Source: Nematostella vectensis (taxonomy: Eukaryota > Cnidaria > Anthozoa > Actiniaria > Edwardsiidae). From it: a stretch of 64,000 nt of DNA. Every line of letters starts with the position of its first letter. The first letter of the stretch is position 1. The stretch covers positions 2,355,501-2,419,500 of the forward strand of contig NC_064047.1 of the NCBI RefSeq assembly GCF_932526225.1, in the 5' to 3' direction. The notes under the pieces were generated by a model. That model was not told the origin of the DNA and did not search any database. It saw nothing but the letters and a program-made list of their open reading frames with translations. Made by a program: the position numbers and the translations under genes. Positions 1-18,258 of this stretch are shown here, in pieces.

Positions 1-2505
1 AACAATACTCATGTAACATTTAGGTTATCATTGGTATATACAGTATACCAGCAACCAATGCTAAAAAAAGTAATTTCTCAACTGATGGAATGAGATTACT
101 AACAGTTTTCAAGGCCACGGCCAGGGGAGGTTTCGGGGATCGAAAGAACTCCCCCACACTAGACTGGAAGGTCTGCTCTAATGAAGTTACTAGGACAAGC
201 TACCAATAGAAAATGACCACTTCTGGCCTGATATTGATTTTGAATTTTAGTTTAACACATTGACCCCTGAACCGGCCTGTACCGGCTTTGGGAAGTACCC
301 ACAACCCAAAAAAATTCATAAATTCAAAATAAACACAACAAGATGAAGATACTCAGGCATCAGTCTAAGGGATAAATGGTCTTGCAGATATGCATCCAAC
401 CAAGGTGTTGGCATCTACTCTTAAGCCAAATAATAGCACAGGTTCTTTGACAAATCTCAAATCGAACAAGGAGAAAAAAGCAGAATCACCCCTCTCAATA
501 AAACGCTCAAAATACCACACAAGGGAGAGAGATCAGCAAACACAGCTCAAGACACAAATAGATACCTTTATTCTGATCCTCCAGGTACATTTCCTTGGCC
601 TCAAAACACAATGCCCATTCCTTGAAGGATTGTACAACCACGAAAATATGTTTACATATTGCAAAGCATTCTGGGAGATACAGGGGAAAATTCACGAGGG
701 GAGGGCCAGTCAACACTCCTCTCCCCAAAGTCAGATGGTTTTTTAAGTCTTTTCACCCCAAAGCCAAACAAATCAATTCCAGGCCATACAGACCCAGAAT
801 AGCAGTGTAAACAATTTTGGAATCAATTTGGTTTCAGAAAAGACAGCATTTAGGAGAGCTGTGGTGATTCATTAGAAAATTATTTTCTCATCCGGGCAAA
901 GCCAAACAAGAAAAAATCATCATGAATCCACCTTTGCTTGCAAATATCCATAAGCAAAGCACTCAATTATGCCCCAAAAGACTTCATGATGTCCTGAGAC
1001 ACTCCCCTAATATGCTCATAGCTGTATTTTTGATGAAAAATACAAGCAACCATCAACTTGTGCTGGCTTCAGCACATCGACGAGGGATTAAAAGTGGGGA
1101 CCGCAAAGCACTGTTGGAAAGCTTGGATACCGCTGACTAGGTGCAGCTGTGTTTGACTTTGACGGGCTGTATAAAACTCAGAATAGGGGGGGAGGTATCT
1201 GTTTTCAGTCTGTTTTTTGTAAATTCAGCTCCAAAAAAGCCAGGAGTCAATGGGTTAAGCTGGGTCCTTTGCTTAGTGTTCCTACATTTACATGCTAAAA
1301 TAAAAAGCATAAAAATGCATAAAGAAGCAGCAATTCTTATTTTCTACACTCTGAATTTTGTTGTGATAAAGGGTTTGATGCCCGGGGGGGGGTTCAGGGT
1401 AAAGGTGATAGGAATGCTCAGTTGGGATATCAAAAAATACCCCTAAAAATACCTGCCAACCAAAAATTGCTACCATAACAAATACCTTAGAATCAAAAAG
1501 TAAATAAATGTTGGGGGCTCTCTCTGCAAATCAACACCAAGATCAGCCGGCATTGATGGTTTCGCTGACAGCATGGTGTTCAAACATTGTAAGCATTGCT
1601 TGGCCAGTCTCTTGGCAGCTATTTATGCATAACAAGATTTTGGACTTCATCACAAGCCTTATGCACTAGTCATTTGAAACCCCCACCCCCACGATCCAGG
1701 GGAAGTGTGGGGTTAACGTGGGGGTTTAGAACACTTTTGAACCAGAATCTGTCCCGAGGGGGTGGGGGAATTGGCAGTTTTTTATTCTAAGACTTATCCC
1801 AAACTGTAGGGGTCACGAATGTACTTTGCAAAAGACATGTCAGTTTCTGGTTTGAGACTGTTTCTCTTCTGTAGCAAGCAATTCCAAGTATCAGCATGTG
1901 GCCAGCTGCACGTTGAAATGTGCAAAAACGCATATGAATAATAAATAACGCCAGATGAAGATCATTAATTTTTCCATTTTTTAAAGTAACTAAATAAATA
2001 AATATAGTTATTTATACAAATATGCTCACTGAATTGAACTGGCTTTTAAAGATAAAAGCTTATTTCAGATGATTTGTTGTCTCAAATGCTAGTTAGTTGC
2101 CTATAGTTTGCATCCCAGGGTGCATGGGCATTTGACTGCAGTTTGTCCTAAGAGGGTTGGGGCTTTTCTTAATTTGGGGTTTCAATTGACTAGTGCATTA
2201 TTTTTGTGAGAATGTTCATACATTATCAGTATTCACCGGTATTCGCTCTCTTGGGTTTAATTTTTAACATATTTTCTCTATTTCACCCGATTCAAAAGAT
2301 TTCATAAGTTGGATTGACAGATATGCTTACGATGTTTACACTGACTGGTTTGGCTAAGCATACAAACATGTTTGACATTATACGAACCACAGACTTTCAC
2401 AGATGTTGCCAAAGGACCTTTGTAGTTAACACCGTCCAACAACAATCATATAACCAATTGGACCTTACCAACGAATGTACTTTAGTCGTGTTCCAAGCAC
2501 TGCAC
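1..2505. other. intergenic, no supported gene
   Basis: No reading frame here has a recognisable domain, and the open frames are short and of low-complexity composition. Short G- or C-rich runs occur near 1384 and 1680-1760. I see no RNA gene or complete transposon. Confidence 0.5.
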
Positions 2506-2628
2506 ATGACATATTTGAGTAGCCCATGGATTCTGATAGTCTGTTTTGTGGCCATGCTGGAACTTGTGTGTGCAGAGGATTTCTTGAAAGTAACGCAGAA
2601 GGGGACAGCGAACGCAACGGCTCTCAAG
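2506..2628 (+). CDS. possible first coding exon of a secreted protein
   Basis: An ATG at 2506 opens a 41-codon stretch. It begins with a short polar segment, then a hydrophobic core (ILIVCFVAMLELVCA), then a hydrophilic region, which is the layout of a signal peptide with a cleavage site after Cys-Ala near residue 22. The frame ends in phase 0 at a good splice donor (CTCAAG|GTATAT, 2623-2634). I could not identify the following exon. Sequence to about 3,100 is open in places but shows no domain, and an AATAAA signal lies near 3,108. The signal peptide and donor are seen directly; that this is a real gene is inference. Confidence 0.3.
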
Positions 2629-4239
2629 GTATATACTTCATAGTATTGGGACAAATAATGCCCCCTGCATCATGTCAATAGATACACTTTGGTATCCCTA
2701 AAAGAGAGGTGTCAGTCATCAAAGCATGTCCAGCATATTGCATACGAAGAATGCTGGAATCTACTTCAAAAACACCTGCTATGTACCTCACTTGCTACTC
2801 AGTTTCTCCTAATTCCTGCAGCCTCTCTTTTCCCTCCACACAAATTGTACTACTATATCACTAGTGATCTGGTGATTGTAGAAATTCTTAGAAGAAAAGA
2901 ATCGTTTGACTGGGATAGAACCCGGGCTGAAGAAAATAGGAAACCATACATTCGGATTACCCGATCGATATGGCAGATAATTGCTTTTACGGAAGGCTGT
3001 AAAGGACACAGTGGTCATCAGATTGACCTTTGGCTATTTTTAGCAGAAGTTAAAAAAACACACACAGACGCCCCCGTTATTTTGAGTTTTTTTTTATAAA
3101 CAAAAACAATAAAAACTTTATTTCAAAGTGAAATAAAGATTTTCTTAGCCAGCGTTGTCATTTTTTTTTTTTTGCTTGTGGATATTTAGGGCGGTCAATT
3201 GGTTGGGGAGGCAGTAACCAGGTTCGCTGTCATAGTCGGTAACGCCACGATGAGATATAAAATGAAAAAAATACATGGCATCAAAGAAGCCAAGAATTGT
3301 TTTGATTTAAAATGCACAAAATAGAAAGTGCATAGAAAGCGGATTTTGAATTTTGGATCGACTTGAGTTTGCATTCGATGACTTCATTTTGATTAATTCT
3401 GTCGCTACGTCTACCTTGTCTCTTAAAAAAAATTAAATTCTTCTATGACCCTAAGTCGCAAATCACGTTACTATCTCTTTGATCTGCCTACCTAAGCTAC
3501 ATGACATCTTCCGAGTTTAGAAGTCTGACGATGTTTCAACTTGAGATACGAATATTTCGATGTCGTCGTCGATGACGTCATACATCACGTGACCATTCTG
3601 TCTCACGTTATTGACACTCGCATGCCATCCTGCATGTTTGACAGCCTGACGATGTTTCTATATCTTTTATGTTTATATTTCTTATTTTAAAATGACGTCA
3701 TGGATGACGTCACATACCACGGGACCATCTGGTTGCAACCCCCCCCCCCCCCTTGACACCTACATGTCACAAATCAAGTTTGGATGTCATACGATGTTTC
3801 TTTCATGAGATATCGGATAGTTTATTCTAAATGTGGCCTACCTGATTACAAATGTGGCCGTTATAACAATAACTCCCAGTAGCCAATCAGGAAGGACCTT
3901 GTAAGAGCTGCGTATTATCTGAATAATAACCCTTCTTAAAAGTAGTTCCTGGCTTTCTCCGTTTCTTTGTGTGCGTCACAGCGTGTCATCAACAACAAAA
4001 TAACGCTACGAGAAGCAGTCGAGTCGACAACATCCCACTACATTTTCTGTATTTATCATTTATTTCATTATCAAAAATATTTGATCGTCTGATTCCAAAA
4101 AGATTCATACCTCATTCACCTTCCACCCGCCCTTCGTCACCTACACCTTTCAACATTTGCATTAAATGAAATTAATTTCAACGGGGAAACATATCGCAAT
4201 ATTTTGAAATTGAGGAATCACTAGTAAAGTAAGTGCATT
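2629..4239. other. intergenic with short diverged direct repeats
   Basis: No supported gene. Between about 3,510 and 3,810 three diverged copies of a roughly 125-bp unit occur, marked by the shared string ACGATGTTTC with nearby GATGACGTCA and CACGTGACCAT words. A poly-C run lies near 3,740. The repeat looks like decayed tandem sequence. Confidence 0.4.
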
Positions 4240-4382
4240 TAGAAATGCAATTCGGGTTAAGTCGTCTAGAGGTAAAATGAGTGGAAGACTACTGGCTGTG
4301 CCCGGCACTTGTAGCCCGAATGTCAGGCCGTTTTATCTTTCCCTGTAACATATCTAATAAAATCTAATCTAATAAAATCACA
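4240..4382 (+). mobile_element. probable 3' tail of a non-LTR retrotransposon
   Basis: The stretch ends in short repeats of AATCTAATAAA (about 4351-4379) after a GC-richer segment containing GTGCCCGGCACTTGTAGCCC. A short tandem A/T-rich tail after a conserved 3' UTR is typical of truncated CR1/L2-like LINE copies. There is no reverse transcriptase frame here, so this is a 3' fragment at most. The family is inferred from the tail only. Confidence 0.35.
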
Positions 4383-4555
4383 CAATAGAAAGCCGGTAAG
4401 ACTGATATAAAAATGCAGAGCGGCCCCTTGATAATCCACAGACAGAAATTTGACCTTTGCCTTCTTAAATCTGAATATAAATCACCTTTCAACTTGCGCA
4501 GTTATTAATCTATAATCACTAGGCAAAACAATTGCTATTCAGATACCAAGCCGCA

Positions 4556-5407
4556 TTACACTCGACGATAAATTCCTTGCTTGATGTGAGAGAATCTTCC
4601 CTCTTGAAAATACACTGTTTGTTCCCATAGCTCAAAGGGCTTTCTATCCTTAAAGAATGCCAAATATGAAATATGAAACTCCGTGCTGTTGTCCTCAAAG
4701 AGCTTCAAGGGACAGGATAGAAATATGTTATCCGGTAGGGCGAAGACTTCGTTCTCAGCCTCTGAGCTTCCTAGCCAATAATCTGCCCCCCAAGCGCAGT
4801 CAACTTGCTCGTTCGTGTGTAGCTCTGCTGATAGGGTCCTCTCCTCGCCTTTGAAGTCACCCGACGGAAGAATCTCTCTTGTTACCTTTTTCACGTCAAT
4901 ATCACTCGACCAGTACTCGCTAGATCGGGACCTCACATCCTCCCGTATCAGAGTCATACGAAATAGATCGCCGCTTTCTCGGTAAGCGACCCCTGAGCTA
5001 AACCTGATGTCTCCATGGGGGAAGAAAATCTCCACAAAAGCGGCACTTCCAAGCCTAGGCTCGAGAACAGTCCACGCTCCGCCGCCGTTGTTAAAGAACA
5101 CTGCCCTTGCCCCGTCGGCACGGCCGGGGTGAATAAGCCCCATTTCGTCGCAGTTCAAATCCCTTGTATACTCCCAAGGTCCATTTCTCGGTCCTGTGTC
5201 TACTACACGCCCGTCTTGAAAAATAGATGTGTTTTGATGCCAGATCTTCGTTCCGTTTTCGGATAGGGCTATGTGTCGAATACTGTCATACATTTGAAGG
5301 AGGCTTCTTGTGTTTGGGTCCCACATTGCCCAGGTTCCTAGCCATTTACGAGCATTGTGTTTCGTGTAGTTCTCCCAGAGTTGTGAAGGCGTGAATTGAG
5401 TGTCCAT
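4556..5407 (-). CDS. intronless calycin / DUF3598-like protein
   Basis: A single uninterrupted frame of 283 residues starts at ATG 5405-5407. It opens with a Trp-rich segment (QLWENYTKHN, then RKWLGTWAMWD), has an alternating beta-strand character throughout, a Gly-rich turn (NNGGGAW) near residue 108, and a charged stretch (LFRMTLIREDVR) near residue 150. The pattern resembles the lipocalin-like DUF3598 family known mainly from cyanobacteria and algae, but I make that assignment from memory of the pattern and it is moderate at best. There is no signal peptide or membrane segment, so a soluble intracellular protein is likely. Ligand and function are unknown. It is the only intronless host gene of this length in the window; the neighbouring spliced genes have many introns. 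This could mean acquisition by horizontal transfer or retrocopying. Confidence 0.7.
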   Translation of the reverse strand: MDTQFTPSQLWENYTKHNARKWLGTWAMWDPNTRSLLQMYDSIRHIALSENGTKIWHQNTSIFQDGRVVDTGPRNGPWEYTRDLNCDEMGLIHPGRADGARAVFFNNGGGAWTVLEPRLGSAAFVEIFFPHGDIRFSSGVAYRESGDLFRMTLIREDVRSRSSEYWSSDIDVKKVTREILPSGDFKGEERTLSAELHTNEQVDCAWGADYWLGSSEAENEVFALPDNIFLSCPLKLFEDNSTEFHISYLAFFKDRKPFELWEQTVYFQEGRFSHIKQGIYRRV

Positions 5408-5892
5408 TGGAGCAGATGGGTGTGAAGACTAAGTCAACTTAGTAGAGTATTTAGTAGGTGAGCTAGAAGCCGGATACCAAGCTGTTTACATACTTCCCAA
5501 TGATCACATGCTATACTCGTACTCTGATCCCATGGAAACGGCTGTGATAACTTTTTAGATAAGAGAGCATTTTTGACACGAATGCCAAGGCATCAGTAAA
5601 TGACGATAACCCCGAGCCCTCGGTTACTAGAACCAGATAAATTTTCCTTTTTGTTTTCCTTCAAAACTCTTTCTCTTTCGAGCTTTCTCTGAAAACCCTT
5701 TGTATCCTTGTATCCTATTATGCCCGAGCCCTCGGTTAGTTTAACATCCTTGGATAGTTTGAACCTTTGTATAGAGTAATTTTCTTTAACCCGTGAAACA
5801 AAGTGAAAATCACTCTAAAAAGAGACGAGTTTTGAAAGACACTATAATTTACTTCAATTTCCGGCTGCTAATCAGTCTACTTGACCTGTGGC
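5408..5892. other. upstream region of the intronless gene, no gene seen
   Basis: AT-rich sequence. The phrase CCCGAGCCCTCGGTTA occurs twice (about 5611 and 5722), suggesting a small local duplication. No coding potential is visible. Confidence 0.4.
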
Positions 5893-6118
5893 AAAACCCC
5901 AGTATCTTAGGCGGACCCACTGACAGACAAGTCAACCCCAGTATCTTAGGCGGACCCACTGACAGACAAGTCAACCCCAGTATCTTAGGCGGACCCACTG
6001 ACAGACAAGTAAACCTCTATAAACCTCAGTATCTTAGGCGGACCCACTGACAGAAAAGTCAACCCCCAGTATCTAGGCGGACCCACTGACAGACACATGA
6101 ACTCCAGTTTCTTTAGGC
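5893..6118 (+). repeat. 39-bp tandem repeat, about six copies
   Basis: Units begin with CCAGTATCTTAGGCGGACCC and continue ACTGACAGACAAGTCAA. The AGTATCTT word occurs at 5901, 5940 and 5979 (exact 39-bp period), then with an insertion at 6028, then diverged at 6068 and about 6105. The first three copies are nearly identical, so expansion is recent. Confidence 0.9.
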
Positions 6119-6168
6119 AGATTCACTGACGGAAGACAAATGAGGCGATACCCTTACCCGAAGATTAA

Positions 6169-7054
6169 CCCTATGCAGACTGGGCTTTTTGAGCTGTCTG
6201 TGACTGGGGGGGGGGGGGGGCGCTGAAAGCTAATAATATTACCTAAATTATTAGATATCGGGTTGAAATAATTTTGCATCATTCAGATATGCCAAAATCA
6301 ACCTTTTAACGGCTTTACAATGCAAAAAGGCTTGTTTTGTACAGTTGTAATCAATTTTTTTGTAAGTATTTCCGCCATCATCTTGGTCCGCCATCTTGGA
6401 TTCTCATGATTTGCAAAATAAAAAAAATCTGGAATTATTACAGAAAAAATTATTTGCATGCATGTATAACTGCTCGTAGTAAGGATGAATGCATAATATT
6501 AGCTTTTAAAGTGTCATCTAGCTAATCTAGCTAATACAGCTATGAGAGAGCAAAATTAGCCACCCACCACCCCAAATATCCGAGGTAAAAAAAATCTAGC
6601 GCTGTTGTGAAATTTGTCACCTAAACCAACTTATAAAGTCAAAAGAGGCATTTAAATCTGAGAAACAGTACCAAAATGTGAAATGTGTGAAACAACGGTT
6701 GCCATGGTAACATGGAGCGTCTCCTAGGCATGCCAATGGCATCAAACCGTCGTCAGATAGTTTTTTTAGTTTTTTTAGTTTTTTTAAGTCACCAAGTTTT
6801 AGCCTCTTAGCTGCTATGTTTCAGAAGTTATAGCAATTTTCCCAGAAGGGGGCTAGCCTGCTTGCAGGCGGTACTCGGTGTTATCATCGCGGAAAACCCT
6901 CTCCGTTCGATGATCGGGCGCCATATTGTATTCTAAGCCGCATGGTTCCTGGGGGCGAGCGCAAAAACGGAAAAACGGCCCTGCGTCCGGCTAGAAGGGG
7001 GCCGGAAGGGAGCAGCCCCCCCCCCCCCCCCCCCCCCCCACAGTCTGAATAGGG
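6169..7054. mobile_element. piggyBac-type MITE flanked by TTAA
   Basis: The element is bounded by TTAA at 6165-6168 and 7055-7058. Its termini are inverted repeats: CCCTATGCAGACTG at the left, and at the right the complement of CCCTATTCAGACTG. TTAA target duplication with CCC termini is the hallmark of the piggyBac superfamily. The 886-bp interior has no transposase frame, so it is non-autonomous. Poly-G (about 6206-6220) lies next to the left terminus and poly-C (about 7017-7039) next to the right, so the homopolymers are part of the inverted-repeat structure. Confidence 0.75.
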
Positions 7055-7075
7055 TTAAAGTTCATTGTGTTATTA

Positions 7076-8225
7076 CAGTGGAACCTGGATTTTACGATAT
7101 GCCTCGTGAGAAAGAAAATGTGTCTTAAAATCGAGAAATCGTTGCAAAGAGGTCCTCGACTTTTAAGTCTTTTAGAACAATATAAAGAAAACTCCATCGA
7201 AAATATCGTTGTAGCGAGGTCGGGTTAATTATTATCTTTTACAAAATAATAAAAATCGTAACTGTACGTTCCTTTCTCCCGGAAGAAATACACTAAAATT
7301 TATAAGAAATTACCTCGACCTAACGATAATCATACAACGATATTTTCGATTTTACGATAAAAAAGCTGGTCACCCAAGCGTAATTTTGATCTTGATACAA
7401 CGAGAAAACTCCATCGAAAATATCGTTGTAGCGAGGTCGGGTTAATTATTATCTTTTACAAAATAATAAAAATCGTAACATGTACTCTGTCTTAGACAGA
7501 GAGTCACTGTAAGACTGTAATCTGTTTTAACAGGATCTCTCAAGTCAAAAAATCGATTATCTGTACTGTACGTGTGTGGTGTCTTTTGTTTTTCTGTCTT
7601 TGTTGATAGTCAGATCAGTAATATCGTTGTATCAAGGTCAAAATTACGCTTAACTTTTTTATCGTAAAATCGAAAATATCGTTGTATGATTATCGTTAGG
7701 GCGAGGTAATTTCTTATAAATTTTAGTGTATTTCTGCCAGGGGCGTACGCAGGATTTTAACAAGTTGCAGTCAAAACATTCAGAAGCTGAATAAAGGCGT
7801 GGCCCCTTATCTCGCATCCCCGTGAAGAATTCATAACTCCCGCTTTTGGGTTTGGAAATTGGCGTCAATGCGTCAGACTTTTCAGATTATTACACGATCC
7901 TCTGTCATCCTCGATCTGAAGTAGGACTTCATTCGTCGCGTGGCACTGAACAACATAACAATGTTTTCAAATTATCTGTAGACTAACATGATTAAGAAAA
8001 TTATGGTTTTTATCCTCATCATATATGTAAAACTACGTACATAAAAATGAATGAGTAAGCATTTGATTTTTCCCCTCTTAATGCAAATAAGATCGCCAAA
8101 TTATTTTGCAGTCCAGTGACTGCAGGCCTATAGGCTGCGTACGCCCCTGTCTGCCGGGAGAAAGGAACGCCATCAAAAATCGAGGTTATCGTAAAATTCA
8201 GTATCGTAAAATCTAGGCTCTACTG
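7076..8225. mobile_element. mariner/pogo-type MITE with internal duplications
   Basis: Flanked by TA (7074-7075 and 8226-8227). The 24-bp termini are CAGTGGAACCTGGATTTTAC.. at the left and, read from the other end, CAGTAGAGCCTAGATTTTAC.., with three mismatches. TA duplication and CAGT ends fit the Tc1/mariner/pogo group. Inside, about 76 bp is directly duplicated (7187-7262 and 7403-7478), and a segment near 7284-7314 recurs inverted at 7709-7736. No transposase frame is present. A second element is nested at 7738-8149. Confidence 0.7.
7738..8149. mobile_element. nested DNA element with CAGGGGCGTACGCAG termini
   Basis: Perfect 15-bp terminal inverted repeats (CAGGGGCGTACGCAG) bound 412 bp with no coding potential. 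The flanking sequence TCTGC is present on both sides (7733-7737 and 8150-8154), a likely 5-bp target duplication. The insertion interrupts the surrounding TA-flanked element. That element's own inverted copy near 7265-7310 shows what the uninterrupted sequence looks like. The termini resemble those of hAT-like elements, but a 5-bp duplication is short for hAT, so the superfamily is open. Confidence 0.7.
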
Positions 8226-11200
8226 TATGGAAATCCATGAGGGTGGGAATGGGGGAGATTCACAAGGGGGACGCTTTCTTGAAGCTCTGATATGAGCTGT
8301 ATTACAATAACTTCCATATACTTTTTTTAAATTATAAATAAAAGCGAAAGCCTCACGCTAAATCATCGAAGATTCTACTATTAGATAATAGGCGACTTGC
8401 ACGAAGTCGCGTGTCTTTTCGGATCTTAAACTCGTCGTGCGAGCTCAGGGAGTTTTTACCATGCTAGTCGAAGATCCAGCGTACTTTGCGGGCGCTCCGA
8501 TAGGTCACTCGCGAGACAGCACCTTTGGGAGCGCCTGCTAAAGACGCTGATCTTCGAGCATGGATTTTAACGGCATAAAATAACAAAAACAAAAGGCAAC
8601 TTATTTAGTGCTTACGAAATAGCCAGAGAGTTTTGTTGTCTAAAATGGCTTATTTTCATAAAAAGGTTGTCCCTTTTCGTCCCTCTAAGGTTGCCTTGCG
8701 TTCGGTCATCTAAACGTTTCTGAAGAGTAGAGGGGGGGGGAGGGTATTTGAAGTGGGCTCTTATTTAATATTGTGTGCCTATAGGAGGGGAGGGGCGGTG
8801 CTATTTCGAAGCAAGACGCTTTTTGGAAGCTGGGCGCAAAAATAAGCATTTACGGTACTTGTTTCCTAGAAGCAAGGTATTTGGGAAGGAGAAACCCCCT
8901 TGGAAGACAAAAAGGTTTGTATTTTTTTATTTTTTTTTACTTTGGTGGTTGTGGTGTGCTGAGAGGGGAGGGGAGGGGGGGTCTGCGCCCGGAGATGCTA
9001 AAGGCATCATGAACTAATACGCATTGGCATATCATAAAAAAAGGACACAATAAGCGTTTTACAAGCAATTTATTATAATTTTTCTCATTGGAACTGTATG
9101 TAACGTTTTAACTCTACAAATCGTTACAAATATATTTACAACGAAATGGTAAATCCAAAACATTAATTTTAAGAATGTGAAAATAAAGATGGCTTTAATC
9201 CGCATTTTTATAACGTTATGTGTAACTGCTTGGATATGTACAATGTATTCACATCTGTGAGTTGCTTTCTTATCCTCCCATCTGAGATGCTAGTGAGCTG
9301 GTACCCTGGGTTTTTAAAGGCTATTCGAGCCAAGGCCTCAAATAATCAGGCGAGCTATCACCCTCGCCATCCTGTTGGCATACATACATTCGTAGCGCCC
9401 TCGGATTTTAGGACGTGCAAGAACCTTTAGAGCACAGGGTACCCATCTCATTCAATGATTGCACATCTAATACTGTGTGATCCAACTGTTAATTCCTTTG
9501 CCCTATTACAGTAATACAAAGCTCGTAGTAGAGCAAAGGAGACTCTGGCAGGAAAGGGTGATACTATAGCCATAAGAAAGCCCCTCTAACAATAATATCT
9601 CTGCATTACCAATCCCTAATGATACTGGTTATCACATACAGCCTGAGTGTCAGACAATTTCTATTATAAAAAATAATATATTTGATGGAGAAGATGGCCT
9701 GAAACTTGGGGTTTTACATACCACGTTGTGCTCATAAGACCCTTTTAACGAGCACAAACATATTGTGGGCTTAAAGGATTATCTGGAAAAAGGCTACATA
9801 TAAAAAGCATTAGTTCTGCTTAGCAGCCAGTCTGTGTCAGTTACACAACTGCTGCTAAGAAGACAACGGAAGATATATGTCCTACTGTATACTCCTTTAT
9901 CCTCTACTCCCTTATCCTATAAAATGTAAGTTCTATGTTTTCCCCTTTGAAAAAAATTTGCATTTGAGAAAAAATATCACAATATGAACAAAACAACTGA
10001 AAAGATACCCAATACAGTAAACGCAAACATAGTTAGTAGAGGGAGGGAGTCTCCCTCTACTAACTATGACGCAAATATAAATGCCGTAGAAATCTAGGGC
10101 TTTTTGGGAACACCATGATTACAATAAGGTCCACAGCCTAAGGTCAACTCCTTTTCTCAAATGAAGCTCAACTAAAATCAAAGAAAATAAAGAGTTTCTG
10201 ACAGCTACCATTTTTCCTCTGTTATTTTAGATGGTTACCTTAATTTATTTTCCAATTTTGAATGAAAACAATAACAAAAGATGTGTGGCTGGCAAAGGCT
10301 CTTCAAGTACCTGAGACTTTATGGTCTGACCACTAAAAAGGCAAAACAAGCCTTACTGCTGTAGTTCCAGGCCTTGGACTGTTTGCATTTACATCGGCAG
10401 TGTCATGGATAAATGTTATTTCAAGCATTACTATAGAGATTTCAAAAGCACTTGGAATTACATGGAAACGATAATCAAATATTTAAGAATATGTGCTGAA
10501 GATGCTTCTCATAAATTTCCTTTCTGATGAAAAAACAAAATGCATTTTCATTATTGACTAAAAAATAACATTCAGTGACACCACCTTTTCAAACAGTCTT
10601 TGTCAACTGCCATTTTTTCATCCTAGCAAAATTCAAACAATAAGATTAGGCATCCACTTTTGTCTGCTTGTTTGGAGAAACAATGGCATCGTTTTAAATT
10701 GTATATGGTAAATAAAGTATAATTTTCTGTTTTTAGATTATCCTTTTGAAATTTATTAACATAATAATAATAGTAATAGTTTGTTATTCAAATTAGCAAA
10801 AATTGAACATCAAGCCCTTCTAAACTATCAGCACTTAGACAATTAACAAAAGCTCAGTAATATTTCTATGACTTTGTAGTCATACATTATAGCTTACTGT
10901 CAGCTTAATCTGTGGCTTCAGATATTAAATGTCCGTCTCTGACAGTTTCACTGGGTGATATAGGGGATGATCTGCTTCAAAGATGAGGCAAACATACTTT
11001 TTGTGCCTGAAGAATATGTCTTACTTTACTTTCAACAGCTCCATCACTGAAAAAAGAAAGCCTTTAAGTAAAACTTTTAAATAAAGTAAACACGGAATAA
11101 CCCCTCAATAACTGTTAAATGCTTTGCAAGCATTTATGAGTTAAAAAGTAGAAGGGGGTCCTACATCCTGAGGTTCTGGTATTATTTTCAGAGGTAGTAT

Positions 11201-11416
11201 AGGTTTCGGGTTCAAGTATGTTTTACATGGAAAAGAGGAAAGGGTAAGAGGAAGCCAAAAGGCACAGGTAGCCTCCACCCCTCACCCCTAACACAGCACA
11301 AAAGAGCAGTGTTTATTTTCGAAGAACTGCAGAATCGTATTTTTTTGTGTTGATATGCCATTAGAAAGTATTTTAATAAAAAGAACTCACTGTCATTGAG
11401 GAATCAGCATACTCCA
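8226..11416. other. intergenic region downstream of the prolyl hydroxylase gene
   Basis: AT-rich with G-rich runs near 8,731 and 8,960. No frame shows domain-like sequence. A perfect foldback lies at 10028-10068 (separate entry). The region from about 11,000 to 11,416 is probably 3' UTR of the gene that ends at 11,417. Confidence 0.4.
10028..10068. repeat. perfect 18-bp inverted repeat (hairpin)
   Basis: Arms CATAGTTAGTAGAGGGAG (10028-10045) and its exact complement (10051-10068) enclose a 5-base loop, GGAGT. The arms are flanked by near-direct ACGCAAA words. No gene is adjacent. Confidence 0.85.
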
Positions 11417-17489
<6,073 letters not shown>

Positions 17490-18258
17490 TGAAGCCCACT
17501 AATATAAATTAATTACATTGTCTTGCGACCCCGGCGCTCCATCCTATACCCCATAAACACCGCTATGAGTTTCCCGGGTTTTTGTGTGTGGAAAACCCAG
17601 CGTTGACTCACAAGCGAGCCACTCACAATGTTTAGGGATCGATAAAGTTTATCATAGAACTAAGATCGTGTATTGATTTCGCTGAACTGGCGAATGAAAT
17701 ACTAGCAAAGGTTGACAAGTCGCCTTTTTTCCCTAGTCAAGTGGAAAGACGTGATTTGCGGCATGATCGCATCGGATCACAAAAAAATGCCGCGAAATTT
17801 AGCGCTTGTTTCCAAAGTGATAGCTAGCGGCTTACAATACTAAAACACTAAAAAATGATTCACCAAAAACTGGTGCCGCCCGCTTGAAATGTCATTCCGT
17901 CTTTCTTCAGTGGCGATGAATGTTAATCAATATTCTTTTTCGAAATTCGACTTCTTGGTTTTTTTTTATGGTAAAACTTTCCCAAAAAAAGTGAAAAAAA
18001 CTTACAGATAGTAGGAAATCTTTAGAAAAATCAAACTAAGCAAACAAATCACCACTATTATCATACCACTTATTTGAGTTTTGTACGCATTTTTTCGTCT
18101 TTTTTCGTTTTTTTTTTTTTTTTCGTCTTTTTCTGCCCTTAATATTGGCCATGTAGGAAAGATTGGTAGGAACCTTAAAAAGTTGGCATTTCTATCCAAG
18201 GTGAAGAGCAGGACCGTGTTTTGACTTTGTTTAAGTATTCAAAGCAAAACCTTTAAAC

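Noticed and set aside
2689-3099. Possible second exon after the signal-peptide exon at 2506-2628
   Set aside because: No good acceptor with a pyrimidine tract keeps a domain-like frame, so I left only the first exon as a low-confidence call.
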